Positions 5,075-6,417 of a stretch of 6,417 nt of DNA are shown here, one piece after another; positions within the stretch are counted from its first letter, which is position 1, and each line of letters begins with the position of its first letter. The DNA is taken from contig CAKRHL010000125.1 of NCBI GenBank assembly GCA_934338765.1, forward strand, positions 1-6,417. The letters are read 5' to 3'. Both the position numbers and the translations under genes were made by a program. Under the pieces are notes generated by a model that saw nothing but the letters and a program-made list of their open reading frames with translations, made no database searches and was not told the DNA's origin. This DNA comes from an uncultured Lachnospiraceae bacterium. GTDB lineage: Bacteria; Bacillota; Clostridia; Lachnospirales; Lachnospiraceae.

Positions 5075-6259
5075 ATGATAGCAAAGAAAATGGTAAAATA
5101 TGTAGAGGGCAGTTCTGTCACCAGAGCGATGTTTGAGGAAGGAAAGAAAATGGCTGCAAAGTACGGGGCAGAGAACGTCTATGATTTCAGTCTGGGTAAT
5201 CCCAGTGTGGAGCCGCCTGTTGCAGTGAAAAATGCGATCTGCGAGATATTAGAGCAGGAATCCCCATGTTATGTCCACGGATATATGAACAACTCCGGTT
5301 ATGAGACAGTCCGCAGTGCCATTGCAGACTCCCTGAATAAGCGTTTCGGGACTTCCTTTGGGGAACAGAATATCCTCATGACCGTAGGAGCTGCCGGAGG
5401 ACTCAATGTTGTGCTGAAGACATTGCTGGATCCGGAGGACGAGGTGATCGCCTTTGCTCCGTATTTTGGAGAATATAATAATTATGTGGCAAACTTCGAT
5501 GGCAAAATGGTTGTGGTATCTCCGAATCCACCGACATTCCAGCCCAATGTGGCAGAGTTTGAGAGCAAGATCACGCCAAAGACAAAAGCTGTCATTGTGA
5601 ATAATCCAAACAATCCAACCGGTGTTGTCTACAGTGAGGATACCATTAAGGCGATGGCAGAGGTGTTGGAGCGCAAGCAGAAGGAATACGGCACAGCGAT
5701 CTATCTGATCGCAGATGAGCCTTACAGAGAGCTTGCATATGATGGAGTTACAGTGCCTTATCTGACCAAGTACTATGACAATACCATCGTGGGATATTCC
5801 TACAGTAAGTCATTATCCCTGCCGGGAGAGCGTATCGGTTATCTGGTGATACCGGAAGAGGTGGATGATTTTGAAAATGTGATCTGTGCGGCCAACGTGG
5901 CAAACCGTATCCTTGGTTTTGTCAATGCACCTTCTCTGATGCAGCTTGCCGTGGCAAAATGTCTCGATGAGCAGACGGATGTGGCAGCCTATGACAGAAA
6001 CCGTAAGATGCTTCTGGATGCATTGACGGAGTACGGCTACGAGGTTGTTAAGCCGGAGGGTGCGTTCTATCTCTGGGTTAAGACCATGGAGGAGGATGAC
6101 ACGGCATTTGTGGCAAGAGCCAAGGAGTACAATCTGCTGGTGGTACCGGGCAGCTCCTTTATGTGTCCGGGTTATGTGCGTATCGCATACTGCGTGGATC
6201 CGGAGATGATCAAGCGGTCCCTGCCTGCCTTTGAAAAACTGGCAAAGAGCTATCAGTAA
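5075..6259 (+). CDS. Fold-type I PLP-dependent aminotransferase (class I/II, AspC/AAT-like)
   Basis: 394 aa from ATG 5075, chosen for GGAGG (5063-5067) 7 nt upstream. An in-frame ATG at 5042 would add 11 residues without a ribosome site. The length is usual for class I/II aminotransferases. Visible hallmarks are LGNPSVEPP (40-48) in the substrate-lid region, the cofactor-phosphate segment GAAGGL (105-110), NNPNNPTG (176-183) with N180 expected to contact the PLP ring oxygen, DEPYRE (214-219) with D214 expected at the pyridine nitrogen and Y217 at the phenolic oxygen, SYSKSLSLPGERIGY (242-256) with K245 as the Schiff-base lysine and R253 near the phosphate, and R369 in YVRIAYC for the substrate alpha-carboxylate. 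All key residues are present, so it should be active in the cytoplasm. Aspartate, aromatic or other amino-acid specificity cannot be read from the sequence. It has its own promoter, and no clear terminator separates it from the hisC-like gene downstream. Confidence 0.95.
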   Translation: MIAKKMVKYVEGSSVTRAMFEEGKKMAAKYGAENVYDFSLGNPSVEPPVAVKNAICEILEQESPCYVHGYMNNSGYETVRSAIADSLNKRFGTSFGEQNILMTVGAAGGLNVVLKTLLDPEDEVIAFAPYFGEYNNYVANFDGKMVVVSPNPPTFQPNVAEFESKITPKTKAVIVNNPNNPTGVVYSEDTIKAMAEVLERKQKEYGTAIYLIADEPYRELAYDGVTVPYLTKYYDNTIVGYSYSKSLSLPGERIGYLVIPEEVDDFENVICAANVANRILGFVNAPSLMQLAVAKCLDEQTDVAAYDRNRKMLLDALTEYGYEVVKPEGAFYLWVKTMEEDDTAFVARAKEYNLLVVPGSSFMCPGYVRIAYCVDPEMIKRSLPAFEKLAKSYQ

Positions 6260-6359
6260 TTTGTAAGATACGAAATTAAACTACAAACTAAAATAAGAAA
6301 ATTACAGTATTACCAAATTATACATCAATATATTAACTATACAGAAATGAGGATGAGCA
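6260..6359 (+). other. AT-rich spacer between the two aminotransferase genes
   Basis: 100 bp, strongly AT-rich, with no hairpin plus T-run, so I see no terminator. Promoter-like fragments exist (TTACCA 6310-6315 with TATTAA 6331-6336, spacer 15), but none is convincing. The ribosome site GAGG (6349-6352) for the next gene is at its end, 7 nt before ATG 6360. Readthrough from the upstream gene is possible. Confidence 0.5.
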
Positions 6360-6417
6360 ATGAGTACATGGAGAGACAACTTACGGACAATCGAGCCATA
6401 TGTGCCGGGAGAGCAGC
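6360..6417 (+). CDS. hisC: Start of a probable histidinol-phosphate aminotransferase gene (cut by the window edge)
   Basis: Only 19 codons are present: MSTWRDNLRTIEPYVPGEQ. The W-R-x-N-x-R...PYxPGEQ pattern is characteristic of HisC N-termini, where the PYxPG segment helps form the active-site entrance. GAGG 7 nt upstream supports ATG 6360. Two nearby upstream ATGs (6347, 6353) are out of frame. HisC converts imidazole-acetol phosphate to histidinol phosphate in histidine synthesis, using glutamate as amino donor. In Lachnospiraceae, hisC is often followed by other his genes, which cannot be checked here. Other family I aminotransferases with a HisC-like N-terminus remain possible. Confidence 0.75.
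   Translation, partial: MSTWRDNLRTIEPYVPGEQ

Noticed and set aside
4900..5136. Plus-strand open frame of 78 codons between the surface-protein and aminotransferase genes
   Set aside because: Its start is inside the terminator hairpin, it runs across the aminotransferase promoter and start in another frame, and it lacks a ribosome site.

Overview
The window looks like a piece of a Clostridia chromosome, most likely Lachnospiraceae. The basis is moderate-to-low GC, strong AGGAGG-type ribosome sites, sigma-A-like promoters, a tRNA gene without encoded CCA, and secreted proteins with lysine-rich fibronectin-III-like modules and Thr/Pro/Gln linkers, which are typical of that family. The genus cannot be fixed from this sequence alone.

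Layout. Positions 1-60 hold the 5' 60 nt of a tRNA-Lys(CTT) gene on the minus strand, cut by the window edge. Its promoter lies at 90-118. A divergent promoter at 181-208 drives a secreted FN3-like + CAP-domain protein (261-1028). A second tRNA-Lys(CTT) follows on the plus strand (1161-1233), identical to the first over the 60 nt that can be compared, with its own promoter and a strong terminator. The CAP gene therefore sits between two inverted tRNA-Lys copies. Both tRNA genes share an A-tract-rich upstream element and have a hairpin at the predicted start of the transcript.

Positions 1464-4853 encode a very large secreted surface protein of 1129 aa. It has a signal peptide, an N-terminal Ig-like (Big_2-like) domain, about 650 residues of unrecognised beta-rich sequence, two Big_2-like domains, a Q-x-P-S/T tetrapeptide-repeat linker and a basic C-terminal FN3-like module related to the one in the CAP protein. 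A hairpin follows the gene. An extended -10 promoter then leads into a fold-type I PLP-dependent aminotransferase (5075-6259). The window ends 19 codons into a gene whose N-terminus resembles histidinol-phosphate aminotransferase (hisC).

The two surface proteins probably act at the cell wall and may be held there by their shared basic FN3-like module. The two aminotransferases belong to amino-acid metabolism and are functionally separate from the surface genes. I found no CRISPR array, transposase, integrase, toxin-antitoxin pair or obvious defence system. The most unusual features are the inverted tRNA-Lys pair with its upstream and leader structures, the CAP domain lacking one usual cavity histidine, and the large unassigned surface protein.
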